From: Ideonella livida
Lineage (GTDB): Bacteria; Pseudomonadota; Gammaproteobacteria; Burkholderiales; Burkholderiaceae_C
Assembly: GCF_010499455.1 (NCBI RefSeq)
Contig: NZ_JAAGOH010000010.1
Location: 62,001 to 126,000 of the forward strand
DNA: 64,000 nt
Reading direction: 5' to 3'
Shown: piece by piece, positions 48,101 to 57,849 of the stretch
Layout: each line of letters opens with the position of its first letter
How positions within the stretch are numbered: position 1 is the stretch's first letter
Position numbers and translations under genes: made by a program
Notes under the pieces: model-generated
Seen by the model: only the letters and a program-made list of their open reading frames with translations
Told to the model about the DNA's origin: nothing
Databases searched by the model: none

Positions 48101-49684
48101 TCAGGACAAGGCCGGCAGCACCTGGCGCACCACCAGCTGCTCCAGACGCGCCAGGGCCTCGGCCGCCTGGTGCAGCACGGGCGGCGTGTTGGGCAAGGCA
48201 GCCTCCAGCGCCTGGTCGACCGCGTTGGCCTGCTGCAGCAGCTGCTCGGCCAGCTCGGCATGGCCGGCCTGCTGCAGCCGGGTGGTCCAGGCCAGGCCCT
48301 GCAGGCCGGGGCCGGCGGGGCCACCACCCTCCTCACCCACCGCCAGCGCACGCAGGGCGGACCAGCGCGACACCCGGTCCACCGAGGCGCTGCCGCTGAG
48401 TTGGCGCGGCAGGGGCAGGCCGGCGCGACCCTTGTGGGCCTCGGCCTGCAGGGGCTGCTCCAGCGCCTGCACCCGCAGCTGCACCAGGGCCTCCAACCAG
48501 CCCGCGCCCAAACGGTCGCCGCCTGCGGGAGCGGTGGCCGACGGTGCCGAGGCGGCGACGGCCAAGACCGGGGCGGCCTCCAGGCGACGGGCCAGGGCGT
48601 CGGCCAGGCCCAGGCTCTGCGTGCGCAGGTCCGCCACCAGCGCGCGGCCCAGCCGGCACGCCGCCGGCTGCGCCGTGCGCGAGGCCTGGCCCGCCGCGCT
48701 GCGCCCCCCCGCCAACAACGGATCCACCGGCTCGGCGGCCACCGCAGCCGCCGCCGTCCGGGAGGGCTTGGTCGCCTTGGTCGCCTTGGTCGACCTGGCG
48801 GGCTTGGCGTTGGTCTTGCGGGCCTTGGCCGGGGCCGCGGGCTTGGGCTTGCTGGCCTGGGCGCGGTAGCCCTGCGGGGCGCTGGCCGCCTGTTCCAGGC
48901 GCAGCAGCACCGCCCCGACGGCATCGGCCGCCCCACCCCAACCGCCAGCATCCAGTTGGGCGCGGCGGGCGGGTGTCTTGGCGGCGGCCTTGGTCTTGGT
49001 CGACTTGGTGGCCGCGCCCTTGGCCGCGGGTTTGGCGACGCGGCGGCTGGGGGCCGCGGTGCTGCGGCTGCGGCTGGGCGGCGCCTTCAGGCTCACCCCA
49101 GGCGGCTGGGTCCAGAGCAGCCATTCCAGCGCACCCAGCCCGCGCGCCCCGGGCGCCAGGCGGTCGGCCTGCAGCGTGCCCTCGGCGGCGGCCTCGATGG
49201 CCTGCTCGATCAGCTCGGCACGGGCCGGTGCATCCAGCCGGGTCAGGACCTCCGGCGCCAGCAGGTCCGGGCCCGGCACGGCCGACAGCCGCAACCAGGC
49301 CACCAGGGCCTCGCGCCAGGCGGTCCGCACCGGAATGACGAGGCCCCCCTGGCAGTGCTGGTCCATGGCCTGCTGCAGCGCCTCCAGGCGGCGGATGAAG
49401 TCCACCGTGCGCGGCGCATGCCAGTACTGGTCCTGGGCCCGAGCCCAGTCCGCCGGCAGCGCGGGCGCCGACGCGGCACCGGCAGGGGCCGAGGCCACCG
49501 CCCCGACCACCACAGCGGACGCCGCCCCCGGGGCGGCGGGCACCGGCTGGGCGCCACTCTGCCAGGCACTGCCCCAGAGCAGCAGGGCCAGCAGGCCCCG
49601 GCCCCAGGCCCCGGGGCGGGCGGGGGCATGGCGGGCAGACGCCCCAGCGGGGACGGATGACGACGCAAGAGGCGGTCTGACCAT
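48101..49684 (-). CDS. Imelysin-like protein with histone-H1-like insertion
   Basis: A 527-residue exported imelysin relative. A signal helix (about residues 28-45) is followed by an Ala/Pro linker and the first imelysin half ending GLGALEWLLW, where the motif His is replaced by Gly. The second half resumes at ACRLGRALVADLRTQSLGLA. Aligned with the paralogue at 24034-25092, an extra segment of about 150 residues (193-342) splits the two halves. It contains Lys/Ala/Thr/Pro runs such as KPAAKGAATKSTKTKAAAK and KARKTNAKPARSTKATKATK, like histone H1 or AlgP tails. The gene follows panD by 88 bp; a link with pantothenate synthesis is not evident. Probably periplasmic. Confidence 0.83.
   Translation of the reverse strand: MVRPPLASSSVPAGASARHAPARPGAWGRGLLALLLWGSAWQSGAQPVPAAPGAASAVVVGAVASAPAGAASAPALPADWARAQDQYWHAPRTVDFIRRLEALQQAMDQHCQGGLVIPVRTAWREALVAWLRLSAVPGPDLLAPEVLTRLDAPARAELIEQAIEAAAEGTLQADRLAPGARGLGALEWLLWTQPPGVSLKAPPSRSRSTAAPSRRVAKPAAKGAATKSTKTKAAAKTPARRAQLDAGGWGGAADAVGAVLLRLEQAASAPQGYRAQASKPKPAAPAKARKTNAKPARSTKATKATKPSRTAAAAVAAEPVDPLLAGGRSAAGQASRTAQPAACRLGRALVADLRTQSLGLADALARRLEAAPVLAVAASAPSATAPAGGDRLGAGWLEALVQLRVQALEQPLQAEAHKGRAGLPLPRQLSGSASVDRVSRWSALRALAVGEEGGGPAGPGLQGLAWTTRLQQAGHAELAEQLLQQANAVDQALEAALPNTPPVLHQAAEALARLEQLVVRQVLPALS
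48767..48793. repeat. Three tandem 9-bp repeats in the H1-like insert
   Basis: CTTGGTCGC, CTTGGTCGC, CTTGGTCGA in frame within the insert, encoding Thr-Lys-Ala-type units. Suggests that the insert grew by replication slippage. Confidence 0.85.
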
Positions 49685-49772
49685 GGGCAGGGGCTCCGGG
49701 GCGGCGCGGGGGACCAGGACAGCGGGCGGATGGACGGGGCAGGAGGTCGGGGCAGGCGGCAGGACGCCGGCC

Positions 49773-50189
49773 TCAGTCGGCCAGGTCTGGCTGCACGGGC
49801 GCGTCCACCCCGGCCTGAGGACCGGCGGGCTGGTGGCGCACCTCGGCAATGCGGTTGGCGGCGTCCGGGAACACCAGCTGCGGCACGCAGTCGTCGAGCT
49901 TGTCCTCATGCACCAGGCCGAAGGCGGCAATGATGACCAGATCGCCCACGCTGGCGCGCCGGGCGGCCGAGCCGTTGAGCGAGATGACACCGCTGCCTCG
50001 CGGGGCCTCGATGGCATAGGTGATGAAGCGCTCGCCGTTGTTCACATTCCAGATGTGGATCTGCTCGTTGGCGCGCAGGTTGGCCGCCTCCAGCAGGTCC
50101 AGGTCAATGCCGCAGGAGCCTTCGTAGTGCAGCTCGCAGTGGGTGACGGTGGCGCGATGGATCTTGGACTTGAGCAGGGTGCGGAACAT
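49773..50189 (-). CDS. panD: Aspartate 1-decarboxylase proenzyme
   Basis: A 138-residue pyruvoyl enzyme that decarboxylates L-aspartate to beta-alanine for pantothenate synthesis. It starts [20 protein letters not shown] and self-cleaves at Gly24-Ser25 ([14 protein letters not shown]) to form the pyruvoyl group on Ser25. The [15 protein letters not shown] and [12 protein letters not shown] segments are typical. The C-terminus is extended by about 15 residues. It lies 68 bp downstream of bioB and in the same direction as panB and panC, so all four vitamin genes may share a transcript. Confidence 0.97.
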   Translation of the reverse strand: MFRTLLKSKIHRATVTHCELHYEGSCGIDLDLLEAANLRANEQIHIWNVNNGERFITYAIEAPRGSGVISLNGSAARRASVGDLVIIAAFGLVHEDKLDDCVPQLVFPDAANRIAEVRHQPAGPQAGVDAPVQPDLAD

Positions 50190-50257
50190 GGCGGGGGCGT
50201 GTTGTGCTGATGGGGAGACGCCGGTGGGGCAGCCGGCGGTGTCGGGACGGATGACGT

Positions 50258-51343
50258 TCAGGCGCCCAGCACGTGGCGTGGGCGCAGGCCCAGGCGCTTG
50301 AGCAGGGCGCGGTCGCGGTCGGCATCGGGGTTGCCGGTGGTCAGCAGCTTGTCGCCGTAGAAGATGGAGTTGGCACCGGCCAGGAAGCACAGCGCCTGGA
50401 TGCCTTCAGGCATGGCCTGGCGGCCGGCCGACAGGCGCACCCGGGCCTTGGGCATGGTGATGCGGGCGGCGGCGATGGTGCGCACGAACTCGAAGGGGTC
50501 GAGCTTGTCGGTGCCGTGCAGCGGCGTGCCCTCGACCTGCACCAGGTCGTTGATGGGCACCGAATCGGGGTAGGGCTCGAGGTTGGCGAGCTGGGCGATC
50601 AGGCCGGCGCGCTGCAGGCGGCTCTCGCCCATGCCCACGATGCCGCCGCTGCACACGGCCACGCCAACCTGGCGCACCCGCTCCAGCGTGTCCAGGCGGT
50701 CCTGGTAGTCGCGGGTGGTGATGATGCTGCCGTAGGTCTCGGGGGCGGTGTCGAGGTTGTGGTTGTAGTAGTCCAACCCGGCGTCCTTGAGCTGCCGGGC
50801 CTGGCCCTCGGTGAGCATGCCAAGGGTGCAGCAGGCCTCCAGGCCCAGGGACTTGACCTCGCGGATCAGGGTGCTGACCTTCTCGATGTCGCGGTCCTTG
50901 GGCGCGCGCCAGGCCGCCCCCATGCAGAAGCGGGTGGCGCCGGCCTCACGGGCGGCCAGGGCGGCGGCACGCACCTCGTCGGCCTCCATCAGCTTGGTGG
51001 CCTCCACGCCGGTGGGATGGTGGATGGACTGCGGGCAGTAGCCGCAGTCTTCCGGGCAGCCGCCGGTCTTGATGGACAGCAGCGTGGCCAGCTCGATCTC
51101 GGCCGGGTCGAAATGCTCGCGGTGCACCTGCTGGGCGCGGTGGATCAGCTCGGTCAGCGGCAGCTCGTAGAGCGCGGCCACCTGCTCCACGGTCCAGCGT
51201 GGGGCCGTGGCCCGGGTGGCGGCCGTTCCGCCCGTTGAGGCGAGGACCGGGGCGTGGAAATGCAGTGGCTGCGGCGCCGGTTGCGGAGCGGACGCGCCGC
51301 AGGCATGGGCAGGGGCGGCGGAGGAGGAGGCGGTGGTGTCCAT
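50258..51343 (-). CDS. bioB: Biotin synthase
   Basis: A 361-residue radical-SAM enzyme that inserts sulfur into dethiobiotin to make biotin. The [4Fe-4S] motif is [11 protein letters not shown]; the second cluster site and substrate residues follow in [16 protein letters not shown] and [12 protein letters not shown]. Length is normal apart from an Ala/Pro-rich 40-residue N-terminal extension. An in-frame ATG 33 bp upstream (51376) would overlap the panC stop; 51343 is used. No bioFDA genes are nearby. Confidence 0.96.
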   Translation of the reverse strand: MDTTASSSAAPAHACGASAPQPAPQPLHFHAPVLASTGGTAATRATAPRWTVEQVAALYELPLTELIHRAQQVHREHFDPAEIELATLLSIKTGGCPEDCGYCPQSIHHPTGVEATKLMEADEVRAAALAAREAGATRFCMGAAWRAPKDRDIEKVSTLIREVKSLGLEACCTLGMLTEGQARQLKDAGLDYYNHNLDTAPETYGSIITTRDYQDRLDTLERVRQVGVAVCSGGIVGMGESRLQRAGLIAQLANLEPYPDSVPINDLVQVEGTPLHGTDKLDPFEFVRTIAAARITMPKARVRLSAGRQAMPEGIQALCFLAGANSIFYGDKLLTTGNPDADRDRALLKRLGLRPRHVLGA

Positions 51344-51369
51344 GACGAGGGGGCGGCCCGCAGGCGCGC

Positions 51370-53248
<1,879 letters not shown>

Positions 53249-53360
53249 CGTTGTCGGCTTCGGGCGAGGGCACGATCTGGCGTGCTGCATTGCAGCACAG
53301 GGGGCCTCATTCTGCCTTCCCCTGGCCGGCAGACGCTGTGGGGCCCGCCCGAATCCCCGC

Positions 53361-53725
53361 CACCGACATCCACCATCTTCAGGAGGACCCCGACGAGCGA
53401 AACGGCAAGCACCTGCTGTCAGAAGACCATCGGCGGCCAGGAGGCCATCGCCCAGCTGGACATGGCGGGGGACGATCCGGACGTCATCGCGGGCTGCACC
53501 GGCGGCAGCGGCAACGTCGCCGGCATCGCCTTCCCCTTCCTGGGCCTGCAGCTGCGCGGTGGCGCCAACGCCAAGAGGCGCCGCATCCCGTTCAACCGGT
53601 GCGGCCACGGCCATTTCGACATGGCGGCCTACGCCGATTTCTTCGCCGGCCAACGACAGGACTTGGACTGCGACGAAGCCGAACTGGCCATGGCCCTGGT
53701 CGACCTGCCGCGCGTGCCGGCCTGA
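53361..53725 (+). pseudogene. Decayed fragment of a TrpB2-like tryptophan synthase beta gene
   Basis: Short blocks match TrpB2-type proteins in order but with gaps. [10 protein letters not shown]-like piece (about 53369-53395, in another frame) resembles the ILAEDPNSPG block; then [19 protein letters not shown] and [19 protein letters not shown] (53419 on) match the family's VIGQEAIAQ-MAGD--PDVVIGCTGG; finally [16 protein letters not shown] and the end LPRVP match the family C-terminus. The middle, about 100 residues or more, and the whole catalytic front are missing, and a frameshift is implied. No start codon fits. It is non-functional and lies between panB and sppA. Confidence 0.8.
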
Positions 53726-53761
53726 GCCCGGGCCGAAGCCCGGCGCCGGCGCAGTGGCCAC

Positions 53762-54865
53762 TCAGCGGATGGGGGCCAGCTCCCGCATGGCCCGCACCGC
53801 CCCCTGGCCCATGGCAGCACCAAAGCGCTTGGCCAGCCGTTCGGCCACGTTCTCCTGCGGGGTGTAGTCGATGATGTCCTCGGCCTTCACCACTTCCCGG
53901 GCGACGTAGTCGAGGTTGCCCAGCGCATCGGCCAGGCCCATCTTGACGGCCTCCTCGCCATTCCAGAACAGGCCGGAGAACATCTCCGGCGTTTCCTTCA
54001 GGCGGTCGCCGCGCCCTTCCTTGACCACCTGGATGAACTGCCGGTGGATCTGGTCCAGCATGGCCTTGGCGTAGCCCACCTGGCGCTCGTTGAGCGGCGA
54101 GAAGGGGTCGAGCATGCCCTTGTTCTCCCCGGCGGTGAGCAAGCGGCGCTCGACCCCGAATTTCTCCATGGCGCCGGTGAAGCCGAAGCCGTCCATCAGC
54201 ACGCCGATGGAGCCGACGATGCTGGCCTTGTCCACATAGATCTCGTCAGCCGCTGCCGCGATGTAGTAAGCGCCGGAGGCACAGACCTCCTCGACGACGG
54301 CGTACACCTTCTTCTTGTGCAGGGCCTTGAGGCGACGGATCTCGTCGTTGATGATGCCCGACTGCACCGGGCTGCCGCCTGGGGAGTTGATGCGCAACAC
54401 CACCGCCTGCGCGCCCTCATCCTCAAATGCACTCTTGATGGAGGCCACCAGCAGCTCGGCACTGGCCTCGGTGTCCATGGAGATCTCACCGCGGACCTCG
54501 ACGAGGGCCGTGTGTGCCGTGGTGGGCGCGGGGCGGTGCAGCCCCCCCTGACTGAACAGGGCCCAGGCCACGGCCAGCACCAGCAGGAACCAACCTAGCC
54601 GCAGCGTGCGCTGCCAGCGCCGGTCGGCGCGGCGCTCACGGAGCAGTTCCACACTGACCTGCCGCAGCAGCTCCTCCATGCGGTCCAGGGGCGGCGAGGC
54701 GGTCGCCCCGCAGGCTGGGGCCGAAGCGGCCGCCGCCGGCACCGGGCCGGGGACGACGCGGTCCTGGGGTTCGGGGGTGGCAGGGGCTGGCGCGGGTTCG
54801 GCGGCCACGGTCGGCGCAGGCGCGGGCGCCGGCGTGGAAGAGGACGGATCGTCAGACGGTTGCAT
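53762..54865 (-). CDS. sppA: S49 family signal peptide peptidase
   Basis: A 367-residue membrane protease that degrades cleaved signal peptides. A Pro/Ala-rich cytoplasmic N-terminus (residues 1-60) precedes one membrane helix (about 88-105). The catalytic dyad is Ser197 in EEVCASGAYYIAAA and Lys249 in GENKGMLDPFSP. VLRINSPGGSPVQSG is the oxyanion/substrate segment, and SIVGSIGVLMDGFGF is typical. It is the short, single-domain SppA type, not the 67-kDa type. It follows the Rieske gene by 72 bp. Confidence 0.95.
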   Translation of the reverse strand: MQPSDDPSSSTPAPAPAPTVAAEPAPAPATPEPQDRVVPGPVPAAAASAPACGATASPPLDRMEELLRQVSVELLRERRADRRWQRTLRLGWFLLVLAVAWALFSQGGLHRPAPTTAHTALVEVRGEISMDTEASAELLVASIKSAFEDEGAQAVVLRINSPGGSPVQSGIINDEIRRLKALHKKKVYAVVEEVCASGAYYIAAAADEIYVDKASIVGSIGVLMDGFGFTGAMEKFGVERRLLTAGENKGMLDPFSPLNERQVGYAKAMLDQIHRQFIQVVKEGRGDRLKETPEMFSGLFWNGEEAVKMGLADALGNLDYVAREVVKAEDIIDYTPQENVAERLAKRFGAAMGQGAVRAMRELAPIR

Positions 54866-54937
54866 GGTGTTCTCAGCGGTGGCTCGCGCGGGCGGGCCCG
54901 GGACGACGGGGATCAGATCTGGAGGAGGAGGGCAGCC

Positions 54938-55348
54938 TCAGGCCGGTTGCAGCGTGGCGTCGGGCCGCCACCAGATGGCCCCTTCCCGCTCCTCCACCGC
55001 CAGGGGTTTGAGGCGCTGCCCGCGGCAGGGGCCGGCCACGCAGCGCCCATCGGCCGGTTCGTAGACCGCCCCATGGATGGAGCAGATGATCCAGCGCCGG
55101 TCCTGATCCAGGAACTCGCCGGGCTGCCAATCCATTTCCACCGGTACGTGGGCGCAGCGGTTGAGGTAGCCCACCGGCCGGCCCTCGATGCGCAGCACGA
55201 AGCCCCGCACCGGCTCGCCCCACTGGCGCAGGTCGAACACCCAGGCCTGGCCTCGCTCGGCCAGGGCGTCGCTGGCGCACAGGCGCTGGGGCGCAGTCAC
55301 CAGCGCCCCAGCGCCAGGGGGTGGGGGTGGCAGCGTCGGCTCAACCAT
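54938..55348 (-). CDS. Rieske [2Fe-2S] domain protein
   Basis: A 136-residue ferredoxin-like protein. The two cluster boxes read NRCAHVPVEMDWQPGEFLD (Cys-X-His) and CSIHGAVYEPADGRCVAGPC (Cys-X-X-His). This is a stand-alone Rieske protein that could donate electrons to an oxygenase or redox partner, but none is nearby. No signal peptide. It overlaps the 3' end of the HAD phosphatase gene by 8 bp and so is co-transcribed with it; this pairing is common in Burkholderiales. The short N-terminus is Pro-rich. Confidence 0.92.
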   Translation of the reverse strand: MVEPTLPPPPPGAGALVTAPQRLCASDALAERGQAWVFDLRQWGEPVRGFVLRIEGRPVGYLNRCAHVPVEMDWQPGEFLDQDRRWIICSIHGAVYEPADGRCVAGPCRGQRLKPLAVEEREGAIWWRPDATLQPA

Positions 55349-55994
55349 GCTGGGACAGCCAAGCGGCCAGGTCGGCCACGGAGTGGGCCACATGACGGGG
55401 CGCGTAGGCGGCAAAGCCGGCACTCTCATGCGCACCGTAGCTGACGCCCACGCAGTCGGTGCCGGCGTTGACGGCCATCTGCAGGTCGTGGGTGGTGTCG
55501 CCGATCATCAGGGTGCGGCCCGGCTCGGCGCCCAGCTCGGCCATCAGCTCCTGCAGCATGCGGGGGTGGGGCTTGGAGAAAGTCTCATCGGCGGTGCGGC
55601 TGGCGTCGAACAGGCCCTGCAGCTCGGTATGGGCCAGGGCCTCGTCCAGCCCGCGACGGCTCTTGCCGGTGGCCACCGCCAGCAGAAATTGCCGCCCGCG
55701 CAGGTCGTGGAGCATCTCCAACGTGCCCCTGAACAGGCTGATCTCGTGCTGGCTGGCCAGGTAGTGGTGGCGGTAGCGCCGCCCCAGCTCCGGGTAGCGC
55801 TCGGCGGTCAGGTCGGGGCAGGCGTGCTGCAAGGCGTCGTGCAGGCCCAGCCCGATCACGTAGGAGGCGCGCTCATCCGACGGCACCGGGACCGCCAGGT
55901 CAGCACAGGCGCGCTGGATGCTGCGCACGATCAGCGCGGTGGAGTCGAACAGGGTGCCATCCCAGTCAAAGGCGATGAGGTCGTAGCGGCGCAT
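55341..55994 (-). CDS. HAD-family hydrolase, probable phosphoglycolate phosphatase type
   Basis: A 217-residue cytoplasmic phosphatase. HAD motif I is AFDWDGTLFDS with nucleophile and acid Asp, motif II is AVATGKSRRGL, motif III is the Lys of SKPHPRML, and motif IV is MIGDTTHDLQMA. It resembles phosphoglycolate phosphatase (Gph) and related nucleotidases; substrate is not determined by sequence. Start MRRYDLIAFDWDG at 55994. It lies 79 bp downstream of rluC and overlaps the Rieske gene, so an rluC-gph-Rieske-sppA transcript is likely. Confidence 0.9.
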   Translation of the reverse strand: MRRYDLIAFDWDGTLFDSTALIVRSIQRACADLAVPVPSDERASYVIGLGLHDALQHACPDLTAERYPELGRRYRHHYLASQHEISLFRGTLEMLHDLRGRQFLLAVATGKSRRGLDEALAHTELQGLFDASRTADETFSKPHPRMLQELMAELGAEPGRTLMIGDTTHDLQMAVNAGTDCVGVSYGAHESAGFAAYAPRHVAHSVADLAAWLSQHG

Positions 55995-56073
55995 GCGGAT
56001 GTGGCGGCGGATCTGACGGGACGGTGGGGCGCGGCGCCCTGGGCGCCGCAGCTGAGGGGCAGCCCGGAGGCGC

Positions 56074-57225
56074 TCAGGACGCCCGGCTGCGCAAGCCGTC
56101 GAGGAGTGTCTCGCATTCCTGCGGCAGCGGGGCGTCCAGGGTGATGCGTTCCCCGCTGGCCGGGTGGTCAAAGGCCAGCTGGCGGGCATGGAGGAACATG
56201 CGGTCAAACCGCAGGGGCACCGGACCGCGGCCCGAAGCCAGCGCCTTGTTGAGCGTGAAGTCCCCATATTTCTCATCGCCCACCAGCGCATGCCCCTGGC
56301 TGGCCAGGTGCACCCGGATCTGGTGGGTGCGACCGGTCTTGATGGTGACGTCCAACAGGGTGAAGTCGTTGTAATTCTCCAACACCTTCACCAGGGAAAT
56401 GGACCGCTGGCCTTCGGTCTCCTCCTGCGGTCCCACCGCACGCACCCGACGCTCCCCTTCGGCGGTGAGGTATTTGTGCAGCGGCACATCCACCACCTTA
56501 AGGGCTGCCGGCCACGCCCCCAGCACCAGGGCCGCGTAGGTCTTGCCGGTCTGGCGGTGGCGGAACTGGTCTTGCAAGGCGGTGAGCGCGCTGCGCTTCT
56601 TGGCCACCAGCAGCAGACCGGAGGTTTCCTTGTCCAGCCGGTGCACCAGCTCCAGGAAGCGGGCCTGCGGGCGGGCACGGCGCAGCTGCTCGATCACCCC
56701 GTAGCTCACCCCTGAGCCCCCATGCACCGCCACGCCGGCGGGCTTGTTGACCACCAGCAGGTGGTCGTCCTCGAACAGCACCGGGAACTCCCGGGGAGGC
56801 ACCGCCGCCTGGGCGGCCTCCGCGGCCGGACCGGCACGCTCGGGCAGGCGCACCGGCGGCACGCGCACCACGTCCTCCAAGGCCAGGCGGGTGTCGGCCG
56901 CCGCCCGGGCCTTGTTCACCCGCACCTCCCCGGCCCGGATGATCCGGTAGACGTGGGTCTTGGGCACGCCCTTGAGCTCGCGCAGCAGGAAGTTGTCCAG
57001 GCGCTGCCCCGCCGAGCCCTCATCCACCGTGACCAGCCGCACGGCGGGGGCGGCCGGTGCTGGCGGGCGCTGCGACGGCCCGCCGGCGCCGGACGGCGGC
57101 ACCGGCGGCCGCCCCCCGGAGGCCGCCGCCGGTCGGGCCGTGGCGGCCCCACGTCCCCCGGCCGATGCCGGTGTTTTCCTGCCCGATGGCGGCCTTGGTT
57201 TGGCCCCTATAATGCGTTGCACCAC
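56074..57225 (-). CDS. rluC: 23S rRNA pseudouridine synthase (RluC type)
   Basis: A 383-residue enzyme with an S4 RNA-binding domain (AGQRLDNFLLRELKGVPKTH onward) and a pseudouridine synthase domain with the catalytic motif HRLDKETSGLLLVAKK. RluC modifies positions 955, 2504 and 2580 of 23S rRNA in E. coli. The first 60 residues are Gly/Pro/Ala-rich and lie beyond the family's usual start. The GTG at 57225 overlaps a possible -10 sequence (the ATTATA region), so translation could begin downstream. Divergent from rne, the usual Burkholderiales order. Confidence 0.93.
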   Translation of the reverse strand: MVQRIIGAKPRPPSGRKTPASAGGRGAATARPAAASGGRPPVPPSGAGGPSQRPPAPAAPAVRLVTVDEGSAGQRLDNFLLRELKGVPKTHVYRIIRAGEVRVNKARAAADTRLALEDVVRVPPVRLPERAGPAAEAAQAAVPPREFPVLFEDDHLLVVNKPAGVAVHGGSGVSYGVIEQLRRARPQARFLELVHRLDKETSGLLLVAKKRSALTALQDQFRHRQTGKTYAALVLGAWPAALKVVDVPLHKYLTAEGERRVRAVGPQEETEGQRSISLVKVLENYNDFTLLDVTIKTGRTHQIRVHLASQGHALVGDEKYGDFTLNKALASGRGPVPLRFDRMFLHARQLAFDHPASGERITLDAPLPQECETLLDGLRSRAS

Positions 57226-57686
57226 AATAAAGCCCTAAGTGCTTGATTTTTCAGAGTTTACCCGGGTACCGGGGCGGTTAGTGTGGCGGGGCGCACCGAG
57301 CAGGTGCGCCACAAGGTGATGCAACACCTCCAGAGGCGCTGGAGGCACCGGTCCCGATGTGACCGGGGGCCGGCGGCTGGAGGTGGCAGAGAAATGTCGG
57401 ATGTGCCGCCCTGCCTCGTGCAGGGACTTCATCAAAGGTTCATTGTCGGTCGCGCCGGTCACCGGCCCGCTTGTCGGGCACGAGCCAGGCGATACCGGGT
57501 GTCAACGTCAGCTGACTGCGCATGTTGTCCTCTTCCTCCACCCCCCACCACCCCGCAGGCCCCGGTCCCCGACCGGTGCGGCCGCAGGGTGCGCGGCGCC
57601 AGTGCCTGGCGCCCGAGGGGCCGGGTGCCGGGCGGACGCCTTCCCGCAGCAGTGGGTCTGACGCAGGCACACGCGCCAACGCCAAC

Positions 57687-57706
57687 GGCCGTCCTTCGGG
57701 ACGGTC
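57687..57706 (+). promoter_or_regulatory. UUCG-tetraloop hairpin in the rne leader
   Basis: 8-bp stem (57687-57694 with 57699-57706, one G-U pair) closed by C-UUCG-G, an extra-stable tetraloop. On RNA it would be a strong structural element. Confidence 0.7.
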
Positions 57707-57814
57707 GGGGGTCCAGGGCCATTCCTTCCAGCGGCCACGTTCGCGATTTCTCGTGCATCTGACGGGGTGAAGACCCGCCGGATCCTTCCGGCAGGCGGAC
57801 ACCTCCCACCCAAG

Positions 57815-57834
57815 ACGGCCGGGCAACCGGCCGT
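57815..57834 (+). promoter_or_regulatory. GNRA-tetraloop hairpin before the rne ribosome site
   Basis: A perfect 8-bp stem ACGGCCGG/CCGGCCGT with a GCAA (GNRA) loop, ending immediately upstream of the Shine-Dalgarno GGATGAGGAG. Position and loop type suggest a role in ribosome access or RNase E recognition. Confidence 0.75.
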
Positions 57835-57849
57835 GGATGAGGAGTGCAC

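Larger units (their letters stand above)
57226..57849 (+). promoter_or_regulatory. rne leader and rluC/rne intergenic region
   Basis: A 624-bp gene-free stretch between divergent rluC and rne. AT-rich promoter-like sequence sits near 57210-57260. The rest is GC-rich and carries at least two stable hairpins (57687-57706 and 57815-57834). A long structured 5' untranslated region is typical of rne, where it lets RNase E cut its own mRNA. Confidence 0.65.
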
